From assembly GCF_903819215.1 (NCBI RefSeq), contig NZ_CAIJCT010000010.1: a stretch of DNA of 64,000 nucleotides. One strand, given 5' to 3'. The translations under genes were made by a program, and so were the position numbers. Below, in pieces: positions 16,764-26,336 of this stretch. Numbering within the stretch: position 1 is the first letter of the stretch; the number at the start of each line of letters is the position of its first letter. Under the pieces are notes generated by a model that saw only the letters and a program-made list of their open reading frames with translations, made no database searches and was not told where the DNA came from. Origin of the DNA: Aedoeadaptatus coxii. Its GTDB lineage: Bacteria > Bacillota > Clostridia > Tissierellales > Peptoniphilaceae.

Positions 16764-18000
16764 ACAAATATTTTTGATCGAAGTTTACGATACCATTGAC
16801 GATGCCTCTCGCCAATTTATCGAGATAAGCATCCGATTTAATAATATCCATCTCATCGGGATTGGACATAAATCCACCTTCGACGAGTGCGGCATTCATC
16901 TTCGTTAAACGCAATACGGCAAGTTCCGGGCGATTTTTAATGCCGCGACTGCTCATACCCGTTTCTTTTAACACCGATTTCAAAACTTCATTGGCCAAAC
17001 GACGTTGATCGCCGGCTTGTTTTTTAAGACTGACATTATTTTCCGAAGCATAAAGCACTTCGACCCCTCTCGGTTTTTCGCTACCGCCGGAATTAAAGTG
17101 AATACTTAAGAAAATATCGGCATTGGCATCGTTGGCAATTCTTGCCCTTTCAGCCAGTTGGATATACTCATCCCGTGTACGCGTCATAATGACTTGATAG
17201 CCTTGCTGTCTCAATAGACCTTCGACACGTTGAGCCGTTTTAAGAGCCCATGTTTTTTCCATGGACCGATCGACACCGATAGCACCACTGTCTTTGCCGC
17301 CATGACCGGGATCGATGACGACTGTCGGTTTTCCATTTTTCGGCTTTTCAACGCGACGGGGAACTTCTATTTGATTCGATCCCTTATCTTGTGCTGCAAC
17401 ACTTGGTTTATTTGCAGGAGCCGTATTAGGCTTTTTAACCTGCGGTTTCGGCTGTGCTGCCGGTTTGTTCGTTTGATTTACTCTTTTTTGAGGAGCTTGA
17501 ACAGAACCGTTTGACACGCTGGCTTGCCGCGCAGCATTGTTCCATTGAACATTAAAGCCTAAGTTCTCCGAGAGAAAACGTAGGGGTACCATGGTTTTGT
17601 AGTCGCCATTTTGACGCACGTATTGCGTAAGTCTCGGAGTGGATTGTTTGTCCATCTGCATCTTTTTATTGTTGACGTAGACGACAGAGCTGTTGATTTT
17701 TAATTTTACGTCTTGATTGCGAAGTCTGATGCGAACCGATTTTGTTCCTTGATCCCATTGAACATCGGCGCCCATTAACTCCGTCAATTCACGAATAGGT
17801 ACAAATGTGCGATTTCCATCCACGTAAGGCGCATACCGACTTTGTAGATTATAGCCGTTAACCACTACATTGGCAGTTGCAACATTTTTACGCGCGCCTT
17901 TAACTTTTATCTGAACATTCGATCCCTTCGCCATGGCATAGGTCGATAAAGACATCATCATAGCCATACTGAGGGCAAGGGTTTTAAATAATCGTTTCAA
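16762..18000 (-). CDS. Secreted N-acetylmuramoyl-L-alanine amidase
   Basis: 412 residues from a TTG start with GAGGAGG five bases before it. Signal peptide (residues 1 to about 24, KRLFKTLALSMAMMMSLSTYAMA). A copper-amine-oxidase-like N-terminal domain (about 35-160) follows, then a Pro/Lys/Gln linker (about 165-220). The C-terminal Amidase_3 domain starts at VVIDPGHGGKDSGAIG near 229. Zinc ligands are the His in DPGHGG, a Glu in RSMEKTWALK and a His in FLSIHFNSGG; the catalytic Glu is in ALVEGGFMSNPDE. It cleaves the MurNAc-L-Ala bond. It has its own promoter and terminator. Confidence 0.94.
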   Translation of the reverse strand: MKRLFKTLALSMAMMMSLSTYAMAKGSNVQIKVKGARKNVATANVVVNGYNLQSRYAPYVDGNRTFVPIRELTELMGADVQWDQGTKSVRIRLRNQDVKLKINSSVVYVNNKKMQMDKQSTPRLTQYVRQNGDYKTMVPLRFLSENLGFNVQWNNAARQASVSNGSVQAPQKRVNQTNKPAAQPKPQVKKPNTAPANKPSVAAQDKGSNQIEVPRRVEKPKNGKPTVVIDPGHGGKDSGAIGVDRSMEKTWALKTAQRVEGLLRQQGYQVIMTRTRDEYIQLAERARIANDANADIFLSIHFNSGGSEKPRGVEVLYASENNVSLKKQAGDQRRLANEVLKSVLKETGMSSRGIKNRPELAVLRLTKMNAALVEGGFMSNPDEMDIIKSDAYLDKLARGIVNGIVNFDQKYL

Positions 18001-18039
18001 GAAAACCTCCTCATAATTTGTAACATTTTGTCATCATTA

Positions 18040-18068
18040 ATTATGAAGAGAAGATCCTTTAAAGTCAA
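18040..18068 (-). promoter_or_regulatory. Promoter of the amidase gene
   Basis: TTGACT (18068-18063), 17-base spacer, CATAAT (18045-18040) on the minus strand. The start would lie about 30 bases before the TTG codon. Confidence 0.7.
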
Positions 18069-18089
18069 CGCATGAAATGTTTTGTAATT

Positions 18090-19091
18090 TTATTGTAATT
18101 GAGCGATAGCTTTAAACAAATCGTCGGGACCGGGCGCCTCAATGGCGACGCCTTCATCTACAAAAATCATTTGATCCGAGTCCACAACTTTGCCGATAAC
18201 GGTCAACAAAACCTGATCCTTTTGAAGATCGCGCGTCATGTCTTCCACATCCCGTTCATCCATGACGATTACCATAGAACCTGAGGAAATCAATCGATAA
18301 GGATTGATGTTCAGCATCTTCGCTATTTTTTCGGTGGATTCGTGAATGGGAATATCTTTTTTATTGATTTCGATTCCCTTGCCGATAGCTTTCGACGCTT
18401 CCCAAAGAGCTCCTTCAATGCCGCCTTCCGTTACGTCGTGCATATAGCCGATACGGTATTTAGAGGCGATTTCTCCTTCTCGCCGGACACTCGTGCAGCC
18501 AATCAAGGATCTTCCCTTGGAAAGAATATCGTCGCCGATGGCCTTTAATTCTTCGCCGAAATCATTGCACAGAATGGCTGTGCCCTCCAAGCCGGCGTAT
18601 TTCGTCATGGCGACAACGTATCCTGGACGGATCGCATGGGCATCGGGCATAGCGTTCTTTTTCACGCGTCCGACTACTGTCGAAACCATTACGGGCTTTG
18701 TCACCGCATCGGTAATTTCCGTGTGGCCGCCGATAATATCCATGTCGACGTCATCAGCCGCCTTTTGAGCGTCGTACATTATTTTTTCGATTTCCACTGA
18801 AGTAGTATTCACCGGCAAAAGTAACGTAAGTAACACCCCAACGGCGTCGGCTGATTTTGTCGATATATCGTTGACGCTGATATTGATCGCAAGGGTGCCG
18901 AGATGATCTGCCGCGCCCGTTATGGGATCGCTGCTCAAAACGACGTAATCCTCTTCTAAATCCAATACCGCCGTATCTTCCCCTATGGATGAACCGCCGA
19001 TGACTTCGGGGCGACGATTTTTAATTTTTGAAAGAATTAGCTCGTCCAGTTCATCATTTGGAAGTTTCCCTACTTTGTCGTATCGTTTCAT
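18090..19091 (-). CDS. AIR synthase-related (PurM/HypE-like) protein
   Basis: 333 residues from the ATG at 19091, which has AGGAG five bases upstream (an earlier GTG would sit on the ribosome site). It has the PurM-fold ATP-binding features: GEDTAVLDLEEDYVVLSSDP near residues 37-56, a conserved NISVNDISTKSADAVG segment and MHDVTEGGIEGALWE near 215. Members include PurM, HypE, SelD and ThiL; this one fits the clostridial AIR synthase family of unknown substrate. It starts 9 bases after the pilM/N-like stop, so it may be transcribed with the pilus genes although a functional link is not obvious. Confidence 0.82.
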   Translation of the reverse strand: MKRYDKVGKLPNDELDELILSKIKNRRPEVIGGSSIGEDTAVLDLEEDYVVLSSDPITGAADHLGTLAINISVNDISTKSADAVGVLLTLLLPVNTTSVEIEKIMYDAQKAADDVDMDIIGGHTEITDAVTKPVMVSTVVGRVKKNAMPDAHAIRPGYVVAMTKYAGLEGTAILCNDFGEELKAIGDDILSKGRSLIGCTSVRREGEIASKYRIGYMHDVTEGGIEGALWEASKAIGKGIEINKKDIPIHESTEKIAKMLNINPYRLISSGSMVIVMDERDVEDMTRDLQKDQVLLTVIGKVVDSDQMIFVDEGVAIEAPGPDDLFKAIAQLQ

Positions 19092-19099
19092 AAACACTC

Positions 19100-20572
19100 C
19101 TACAGGCTTTCTCCCTGATTACTATCGGTTCCACTATTTTCATGTAGATCGGAACTCGAATCCTCGCCTGTGTCAGTAGATTGTTCCTCACTATTGGAAG
19201 CGTCTCCTTGAAGGGGCACGGTGAATTTAAAATAAATCGTATCGCCTATGGTCGCTGTCGGCTCTTCGTTTACGGATTTGCCGAGGACGCTTTCAAGTTC
19301 ATTTTTCCAGCTTTCAACAGCGGCGGAATCTGTCGTTTCTCCGGAAATCGCCAGGGTATCGCTTTGATAATCCAAGTTAGTAACCGTTATGCTGTCCGGC
19401 GCAGAATTCTTAACCTTAGTAATAATATCAGCGATATCTACTTGATTTCCACCATGATCGGATTGTGATGCTTCCGCTTCTTCCTGCTCTTGTTGTTTTG
19501 TCGATTCGACGATCAATTCGCGATTTTCCTGTTTGATTTTTTCGCCGTACATAAAGGATCCGACGAGAATCGCGAAGGCTGCAACGACGACAACTATGGG
19601 AAGAATTAATTTTTTATCGAAAGTAGTTCCCGATTCTTTTTTCGAGAAGAATTTTAAATCGTCTTTATGATCCATTGCCAATGAAAAAATGTCGTCCAGC
19701 GGCAAAAGAGTGTACTCGGAATCCGTTGTAATGTCACTGTAAAGCCCGCATTCGGCAAGAGATCCCGTAAGAAGTTTATGGTCTTCGAGAGCAAAATCAT
19801 TGCCAATGTTTTCAATATGGCTTAGAGCGTCGTAAAAAGAAGATTCCAATTCTCTACGAAATGCGTCGCGGTCGATATCGACGATTCGCTCGTCGTATTG
19901 GCCTTCATAAACGCGCAAAAGATCGGAAAATTCGATGTCGTGGCGGTCCAACAGATCGGATAATGCATCATTTGATTCGGTTCTTCCGTAATATCTGTTT
20001 TCATGTGCATAATAAAAACCGTCGTGTGTCGCCGCCATTAAGCCGATTCGTCCGCCACCTAAAAAATGTGCGTATTGCATGAGATAGGTCGAAAGAGGAA
20101 TCAGACCGGTCATTTTGACGCCGAGTCCTTTAGCCAGGTCTACATAGCCTTGAATTAAATCCTCTGCACAGATGCTGATGAGCAAATGGTGAATGTCTTC
20201 CCCGCTTTCCAGATCGTGATAAATCATGCGGTAATCCTCTAAATTCTGAACGAATAAATTGTCGCTTTCATTATCAATGAGGGAACGTATTTCTTTATCG
20301 CTCATAGTAGGCACTTGCATGGTGCGGTTTACGGCATCGGTTGTGCTTACGACAAAGAGGCACGGACTTTTAGATGCGCCTGCTTTTTCAAGATTTTGTT
20401 TTATTAAATAGTGTAACTGGCTGTTGTCTCTAATGCGCCCGTCCTCGATGACGTTCGCGGGAACGTCAAACGATATCGGGGCAGTTTGTTCTTTATCGTT
20501 ACCTTTTGTAGCTATATATCCGACGCGATCTTCTAAGTAAATAATGGTCGGTTTTGAATTAAATAAGTTCAT
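19100..20572 (-). CDS. Type IV pilus assembly protein, PilM-PilN-like fusion
   Basis: 490 residues. The N-terminal ~300 residues look like the actin-fold PilM: an early strand with a short repeat, VVSTTDAVNRTMQVPTMSDK (residues 74-93, similar to PilM's tip), and GGGRIGLMAAT near 172. A single membrane helix (about 322-342) follows, then a periplasmic-side PilN-like alpha/beta segment (about 380-460) and a Ser/Asp/Glu-rich tail. In most pili PilM and PilN are separate; here the order of parts matches a fused pair. The start has GGAGG upstream. Prepilin peptidase lies immediately upstream. The fusion is inferred from domain order, not a search. Confidence 0.7.
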   Translation of the reverse strand: MNLFNSKPTIIYLEDRVGYIATKGNDKEQTAPISFDVPANVIEDGRIRDNSQLHYLIKQNLEKAGASKSPCLFVVSTTDAVNRTMQVPTMSDKEIRSLIDNESDNLFVQNLEDYRMIYHDLESGEDIHHLLISICAEDLIQGYVDLAKGLGVKMTGLIPLSTYLMQYAHFLGGGRIGLMAATHDGFYYAHENRYYGRTESNDALSDLLDRHDIEFSDLLRVYEGQYDERIVDIDRDAFRRELESSFYDALSHIENIGNDFALEDHKLLTGSLAECGLYSDITTDSEYTLLPLDDIFSLAMDHKDDLKFFSKKESGTTFDKKLILPIVVVVAAFAILVGSFMYGEKIKQENRELIVESTKQQEQEEAEASQSDHGGNQVDIADIITKVKNSAPDSITVTNLDYQSDTLAISGETTDSAAVESWKNELESVLGKSVNEEPTATIGDTIYFKFTVPLQGDASNSEEQSTDTGEDSSSDLHENSGTDSNQGESL

Positions 20573-20630
20573 CCTATCCTCCTGATTATATTATAACCTA
20601 TGGATTTGAAAATTTTATGATACCGAAAGA

Positions 20631-21332
20631 TTATCCGAAAAAAAGATAAACTGTTAAAAAGCCCGTCAGAAAGAATGGAAACATTGGTAGGTGACGTACA
20701 CTTTCCCCTTTCCATTTTAATGCCAAGCCTACAACGGCCGCCAACACGAAGCTCGCGGTAAAGTAAAGATAGCTGCTCCAAATACTCGGCAATAAAAGGG
20801 CCAACAATGAGCCGAAATAAATATCCCCTTCCCCAAAACCTTTCGGAAATAATAAATAGATTGCGCCGAGTAATATAAATAGAAAGCCGCCGCATAAGAA
20901 GTAAAGAGGTTCGCCAATAACTTTGTAAATGCCCAGAAAAACGGCACATAGAAAAAGTTCCAAGGTGTAGACTTCCTTGTATTTTATATCTTCCAAAGCG
21001 ACGAGTAGGAAATACGCCATTAGAAAGCTAAACACCAAGCCGTCGACTTCTCTTTCCTGAATAATGAAAAGCACGAGAATCGCAATCATTCCGCCGAAGC
21101 TTTCCGTTACGGGATGGAGCGGAGAGATTTTTTCTCCGCAAGTACAGGACTTTTTCGAAAGAAAGTAGCCCGCCACGGGGATTAAATACTGCCACGGAAT
21201 AATCTTTCCACAATGATCGCATCGACTACGGTCGAAGATCCAATCCTCTTTCTTTTCTCTCCGCTCGATCACCACATTAAAAAACGAACTTATGGCAGCT
21301 CCTATGAAAAAAAACAAAAGTACGAGGATCAT
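20631..21332 (-). CDS. pilD: Prepilin peptidase (A24 family)
   Basis: 233 residues, polytopic membrane protein. It cleaves the leader of prepilins and N-methylates the new end. The cytoplasmic loop has two Cys pairs (CDHCGK near 39-42 and CTCG near 63-65) as in classic PilD. The catalytic aspartates are in LVALEDIKYKE (near 115) and GFGEGDIYFG (near 170). It overlaps the pilin gene by 4 bases, giving an operon pilB-pilC-pilin-pilD-pilM/N. Confidence 0.92.
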   Translation of the reverse strand: MILVLLFFFIGAAISSFFNVVIERREKKEDWIFDRSRCDHCGKIIPWQYLIPVAGYFLSKKSCTCGEKISPLHPVTESFGGMIAILVLFIIQEREVDGLVFSFLMAYFLLVALEDIKYKEVYTLELFLCAVFLGIYKVIGEPLYFLCGGFLFILLGAIYLLFPKGFGEGDIYFGSLLALLLPSIWSSYLYFTASFVLAAVVGLALKWKGESVRHLPMFPFFLTGFLTVYLFFG

Positions 21333-21697
21333 TGTTGATCGTTATCTTCGATCAGTTTTTTGTCTTGAACTTTTACGGGGCCGGGATGTACGATGACTTG
21401 GCCATCTTGAAGTGTAACGGAGAATTCTCCTTTTCCCAATGCTTTGGCGGGTTTCGGCATTTTTTTCGATTCCAGATAAGGTTGAAGCTTGTTCATGGGG
21501 ATCGACTTCTCTTCCGGATTATCGACAGAATAGAGGATAGCGGCATTTTTAATGGCTCGCACATTGGCATTATGGGTTGTCGCCTGAGCGCTTAAATTCG
21601 ATTGTTGATACTTCGGAATGGCGATGGCGATAAGTAACGCGAGAATTGCAATAACGATAATAAGCTCAATAAGAGTAAAACCTTTTTTCTTCATCAT
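21329..21697 (-). CDS. Type IV pilin (major pilin candidate)
   Basis: 122 residues with a textbook class III signal KKKG|FTLIELIIVIAILALL: Gly at -1, Phe at +1 and Glu at +5, then a hydrophobic helix. The C-terminal part is small and Lys-rich. Its place after pilC and before pilD and its canonical leader make it the best candidate for the main pilin. ComGC-like pilins are also of this size. It has no Cys pair. Confidence 0.9.
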   Translation of the reverse strand: MMKKKGFTLIELIIVIAILALLIAIAIPKYQQSNLSAQATTHNANVRAIKNAAILYSVDNPEEKSIPMNKLQPYLESKKMPKPAKALGKGEFSVTLQDGQVIVHPGPVKVQDKKLIEDNDQQ

Positions 21698-21703
21698 AAC
21701 CTC

Positions 21704-22891
21704 CTAAAAATGATTGACCATGTCGAACATGGGAATGGCGATTGAAAAAATAATAAAACCTACAATGAGCGCCATGAAAATGATAAGTGTCGGCTCGATG
21801 TAAACGGCAATCCGTTCCGCTCGATTTTTCTGTCGGTAATCTTCCATTTGAATGGCAATGGCGAGCATATCCGAAAGAGCGGATGATTCTTCCCCTAAGG
21901 AAATATACGTGCAAATTTCCTTTTTAAACAAATTCGATTTTTCCATGGCGAGGGAAAGATTGTCGCCGCGAATTAAATGTTTTTTTACCTCTTGAAGGCG
22001 ATCCCCTTTATAGCTATTCGTTTCAGACGCTTCGCCGTTTTCTAAAATTTGCAACATATCGACGCCGTTGTCGATTTGCATCTTCATCGTTCGTAGAAAT
22101 CTCAGCTCGAAGAGATCTTTATAAAAAGGCTTCAGCGGCGGAAGATGATATAACATCTTTTCCACGGATTTTTTCGTCTTGCCGTAATTTTTTAAAAAGA
22201 TAAAGAGTAAAACAGCGAATGAAAAAATAAGGAGATACACACTGCCGAAGCGATTAAGATGTTCGGAGACGGCGATCAATAATCGCGTAGTGGCAGGCAG
22301 CTGGGCGTGATCATTGGAAAATACTTCCGTAAAGACGGGCAACACCGTTTGAAGCACGATGTTTAAAACGACCACCGATGTGATCATAAGAATCACGGGA
22401 TACGCCAGAGCATTGAGCATTTTCTGTTTCATGGCGTGTTCTTCTTGAAAAAAGACGGCGAGCTCGTCAAAAACAGTAGACAAGCGACCTGCCGATTCTC
22501 CGCTTTTAATCATGCCGGAGACGTAAGGGGGAAAGGCACCTGTTAAGAGAACGGCTTCCGATAAAAGCTTTCCGCTTTCCAAATAAGCTGCCAGTTCACC
22601 GATGATCTTTTTCTCGTAGGATTTGGCGTTCTTTTCGATCAATTTTAAAACCGTGGCAATGCCCAATCCGCCGGAAAGCATTAAACTCATTTGCGAAAAT
22701 AGAATCGATAAACGCTCGGCAGACAAGCGACGTTGAACACTTAATTTCAAACGGCGTTTTTCCGTTTGAAGGCTTACGATTTTCAGATTCTCTCGCCGAA
22801 GTTTTTCTTCCGCGTCCCTTACAGAATCCGCCTGAATTTCGCCGGCGACGAGGACGGCATTTGAATTAATTGCTTTATATGTAAACTTCAT
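21704..22891 (-). CDS. pilC: Type IV pilus/type II secretion inner-membrane platform protein
   Basis: 395 residues, GspF/PilC family. Two repeated helical cytoplasmic domains (about 55-175 and 255-375), each followed by membrane helices (VILMITSVVVLNIVLQTVLP near 165; final pair IFMALIVGFIIFSIAIPMF near 370). It recruits the PilB ATPase and the pilin. It lies 7 bases after pilB and 6 before the pilin. Confidence 0.93.
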   Translation of the reverse strand: MKFTYKAINSNAVLVAGEIQADSVRDAEEKLRRENLKIVSLQTEKRRLKLSVQRRLSAERLSILFSQMSLMLSGGLGIATVLKLIEKNAKSYEKKIIGELAAYLESGKLLSEAVLLTGAFPPYVSGMIKSGESAGRLSTVFDELAVFFQEEHAMKQKMLNALAYPVILMITSVVVLNIVLQTVLPVFTEVFSNDHAQLPATTRLLIAVSEHLNRFGSVYLLIFSFAVLLFIFLKNYGKTKKSVEKMLYHLPPLKPFYKDLFELRFLRTMKMQIDNGVDMLQILENGEASETNSYKGDRLQEVKKHLIRGDNLSLAMEKSNLFKKEICTYISLGEESSALSDMLAIAIQMEDYRQKNRAERIAVYIEPTLIIFMALIVGFIIFSIAIPMFDMVNHF

Positions 22892-22898
22892 GGCACAC

Positions 22899-24236
22899 CT
22901 ACAAGGTCATAATGGTTCGATAAGCTTCTTCCATTCCGGTGGTTCCGTCGATTATTTTTTTGCGAAGAGATTCTCTCAAGCTTACCATCCCCTCTTTCAT
23001 TGCCTCTCTACGAAGCGCATCCAATGTGACGCCCGGTTTAATAAGACTACGTAAGTTCTCCGAAAGGATCAGTAGTTCAAAAACAGCCTCGCGCCCAATG
23101 TATCCGCTATCGCAGTGGGGACAACCTACCGGCTCGAAGGTGTCGCCATGAATGTCGAAATAATCATCGTGGGTTTCCACTTGCCGTTTACATTTCGGAC
23201 AAAGCGTGCGTACCAATCGCTGGGAAATAACGCCGATAACGCCGGCAGAAAGCATATAGGGCTCTACACCCATATCCATTAGGCGAATCATGGCCGAGGG
23301 CGAATCTGTAGTGTGGAGAGTGGAAAAAATTAAATGACCTGTAATGGAAGAGCGTAAGGCGATTTCTGCCGTCTCTTTTGAGCGGATTTCGCCCACCATC
23401 ATAACCTCGGGATCTTGACGCAACATTGATTCCAAACCGGTGGTAAAGGTTATATTCGCCTTTTGATTAACCTGCATTTGATTAATGCCGTCGATAGCGT
23501 ATTCTACGGGATCTTCAATGGTCAATATATTTCGCTCCACCTTATTTAAAAGTTGTAAAAAAGTATAAAGCGTGGAGGTCTTTCCGCTTCCCGTCGGCCC
23601 GCAAATCAAAACGAGACCTTGTGGCTGACGCAAAAGTTTTAATACGTCTTCCAATTGTTCCCCTCTTAAACCGATACCCTGCGGCGTGTAGTCGAGCCCT
23701 TCCCGATCCAGCAAACGCAACACGAGCTTTTCCCTTCCCTTTACGGGAATCGCCGACACGCGAACATCCACTTGTTTACCATCGACTGTTTCAGTAAACC
23801 TGCCGTCTTGCGGACGGCGTCGCTCGCCGATGTCCATTTCACTCATAATTTTAATACGGGTAACCAACTCGGAATACTTGTCGTCGTCGTATTCTCCATA
23901 TAAAAATAAAGTACCGTTCCGACGCATACGGACCCGCCAATGACCATCGGCAGGTTCGATATGCACATCGGAACAGCACTTTAAAATGCCGTCTCTTAAA
24001 ATTTGCTCACTTAAAGCGACCGCATCGAGAGAAGATTTCGAGCGGTTCGTTTTAAGCTCTAATGGATTTACTTCCGACGATTTAAGGATGACGACGTCTC
24101 TTCCGAGGGCATCCTTTAAATCGTCACGGATTTCGGCGGAAATGGCATCTCCGCGAAAATAAGCGAGATTATTCTTTTCACCGAGAAACTCGATTCCGAA
24201 TTTTGATGCTAAGCCAATACCATCATTTCTCTTCAT
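22899..24236 (-). CDS. pilB: Type IV pilus extension ATPase
   Basis: About 445 residues from the ATG at 24236; GTG 24266 and ATG 24260 are also possible starts, and all overlap the end of topA. GspE/PilB family with Walker A GPTGSGKTS, Walker B-like VMMVGEIRS and the tetracysteine zinc site CPKCKR...CPHC. It powers pilin assembly. It lacks the long N-terminal MshEN-type domain of PilB (usually about 560 residues), so it is closer in size to ComGA/GspE. No PilT retraction ATPase is in the window. Confidence 0.9.
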   Translation of the reverse strand: MKRNDGIGLASKFGIEFLGEKNNLAYFRGDAISAEIRDDLKDALGRDVVILKSSEVNPLELKTNRSKSSLDAVALSEQILRDGILKCCSDVHIEPADGHWRVRMRRNGTLFLYGEYDDDKYSELVTRIKIMSEMDIGERRRPQDGRFTETVDGKQVDVRVSAIPVKGREKLVLRLLDREGLDYTPQGIGLRGEQLEDVLKLLRQPQGLVLICGPTGSGKTSTLYTFLQLLNKVERNILTIEDPVEYAIDGINQMQVNQKANITFTTGLESMLRQDPEVMMVGEIRSKETAEIALRSSITGHLIFSTLHTTDSPSAMIRLMDMGVEPYMLSAGVIGVISQRLVRTLCPKCKRQVETHDDYFDIHGDTFEPVGCPHCDSGYIGREAVFELLILSENLRSLIKPGVTLDALRREAMKEGMVSLRESLRKKIIDGTTGMEEAYRTIMTL

Positions 24237-26313
24237 TCTCCCCGCTCTCCCATCTGACATAATCACATTCCGTATTATGGCATTTAATGCGTTTACCTTT
24301 GCGCGTTTGTTTCACCGTAAGCACGTCGCCGCATTTCGGACATTTTTCCTCAATGGGCTGATCCCACGACACAAAGTCGCACGTAGGATACTGATCGCAT
24401 CCGAAAAACTTGCGGCCTTTTTTACTTCGCTTAATGACAACTTCGCCTTTCCCACATTTAGGGCACTTCACACCGATAGTTTCTACCAAAGCCTTCGTGT
24501 TGCGGCAATCGGGAAATCCCGGACAAGCAAGGAATTTTCCATAGCGGCCCATTTTGATCACCATATTGCGCCCGCATTTATCGCAGATCACATCGGTGGG
24601 CTCGTCGCGAATTTCAACCTTCTCGATTTCTTTTTCCGCTTGATCTAAATAGCCCACGAGTTTTTTATAGACGGGGTCCACTGCTTTTTGCCAGGTTAAC
24701 TCGCCGTCGGCCACCGAGTCTAAACTGTGCTCCATATTGGCTGTAAATTCTTCATCGACAAACATGGGGAAATATTCTGTCAACAAACCGTTGACCGTCT
24801 CCCCTAATTCTGTCGGTACAAAACGTTTTTCCTCAATTACCACGTAGTATCGAGCGAGAAGCGTATTAATAATCGGTGCATAGGTACTGGGGCGACCGAT
24901 TCCAAGTTCTTCCAATAACTTAATCAGCGACGCTTCATTATAGCGAGCAGGCGGTTGCGTATAATGTTGCTCCGGCAAAATTTCTTTAACTTTTAGAGAT
25001 TCGCCCTTTTCCAGCGCCGGAATTTCCTTATCCTGTTGATCCTTGGAGGAAAGAACACGTAGAAAACCGTCGAATACCAAAGTATTGCCGTTTAATTGAA
25101 AGAGCTCTTCGTTGCTGAGCAGTTTTACTTTTTGCGTCGCATATTCTGCCCCCGTCATTTGAGACGCTACAAAACGAGACCAAATGAGTTGGTACAGTTT
25201 ATACTCATCTTTTCCCAAACTGTCCTTCAATTCAAAAGGCGTACGCAAAACATCGGTTGGACGAATACATTCGTGGGCATCTTGTGTGTTTTCCTTTTTC
25301 TTCGACCAGGTCGAGGGCTTGGAGTACTCTTTCCCGTAGGTTGATAAAATATATGATTTTGTCTTTGCCACAGCTTGTTCGGCGATGCGCGTCGAATCCG
25401 TACGCATATACGTAATTAAACCGACGGATCCTTCGCCCGGTACGGTAATACCTTCATAAAGTCTTTGCGCCACTTGCATGGTCTTTCGCGTGGAAAAATT
25501 CAACCGCTTGTTTGCTTCCTGCTGCATGGTAGAGGTGGTAAAAGGCGGCAGGGTGCGGCGTGTACGCGTACCTTTTTGAATGTCGTGAACGATGAATTTT
25601 TCCTTGTCCATTCGTTTTAAGACAGCGTCGGCATCTTGTTTTGTCGCCAAGGGTACCGATTCCACACGATCGCCTTTTAAGCGACCGGCGTATTTTGCTT
25701 CTATGTGTTTGCGATTCTTTAGAAGCTTCGCCATAATCGTCCAATATTCGGACGGCTCAAATTCACTGATCTGTTCTTCTCTGTCGCAAATGATTTTTAA
25801 AACCACCGATTGCACGCGGCCGGCACTTAAGCCGGATTTTACTTTTTTCCATAACAACGGACTAATTTTATAACCGACGAGACGATCTAAAATACGGCGA
25901 GCCTGTTGCGCATCGACAAGTTCCATATCGATGGGTCGCGGATTTTTTATGCCGTTTTTAACCGCATCCTTCGTAATTTCATTAAACGAAATGCGCACGT
26001 CGTCTTTGGGGTCAAGATCCAAGATATGGGTCAAATGCCAGCTAATGGCTTCTCCCTCTCTATCCGGGTCGGTCGCGAGCAATACTTTGCCTGCTTTTTT
26101 TGCTTCGCTTTTTAATTCTTTTATAACCGGCCCTTTTCCCCGAATGTTAATATACTTCGGTTCATAATCGTGTTCCGTATCGATCCCGAGTTTCGATTTC
26201 GGTAGATCGCGAATATGGCCTACAGTAGCCACGACTTTATAATGGCTTCCCGCCATTTTCCGAATGGTTTTCGCCTTCGTAGGCGACTCCACAATGATTA
26301 AATTTCTTGCCAA
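24223..26313 (-). CDS. topA: DNA topoisomerase I
   Basis: 696 residues. TOPRIM domain at the N-terminus (IVESPTKAKTIRKM, then DPDREGEAISWHL), active-site tyrosine in GLITYMRTDSTR, and three C-terminal four-Cys zinc motifs (CDKCGRNM, CPKCGKGEV, CPKCGDVL). It relaxes negative supercoils. It follows dprA, the usual Firmicute dprA-topA order, and its end overlaps pilB. Confidence 0.98.
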   Translation of the reverse strand: MARNLIIVESPTKAKTIRKMAGSHYKVVATVGHIRDLPKSKLGIDTEHDYEPKYINIRGKGPVIKELKSEAKKAGKVLLATDPDREGEAISWHLTHILDLDPKDDVRISFNEITKDAVKNGIKNPRPIDMELVDAQQARRILDRLVGYKISPLLWKKVKSGLSAGRVQSVVLKIICDREEQISEFEPSEYWTIMAKLLKNRKHIEAKYAGRLKGDRVESVPLATKQDADAVLKRMDKEKFIVHDIQKGTRTRRTLPPFTTSTMQQEANKRLNFSTRKTMQVAQRLYEGITVPGEGSVGLITYMRTDSTRIAEQAVAKTKSYILSTYGKEYSKPSTWSKKKENTQDAHECIRPTDVLRTPFELKDSLGKDEYKLYQLIWSRFVASQMTGAEYATQKVKLLSNEELFQLNGNTLVFDGFLRVLSSKDQQDKEIPALEKGESLKVKEILPEQHYTQPPARYNEASLIKLLEELGIGRPSTYAPIINTLLARYYVVIEEKRFVPTELGETVNGLLTEYFPMFVDEEFTANMEHSLDSVADGELTWQKAVDPVYKKLVGYLDQAEKEIEKVEIRDEPTDVICDKCGRNMVIKMGRYGKFLACPGFPDCRNTKALVETIGVKCPKCGKGEVVIKRSKKGRKFFGCDQYPTCDFVSWDQPIEEKCPKCGDVLTVKQTRKGKRIKCHNTECDYVRWESGENEEK

Positions 26314-26336
26314 AAAAATCCCTCTTCCTCGAACTC

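Noticed and set aside
20573..20630. Promoter of the pilM/N-like gene
   Set aside because: A TATAAT is present but no acceptable -35 box at a proper distance; the gene is probably cotranscribed from upstream.
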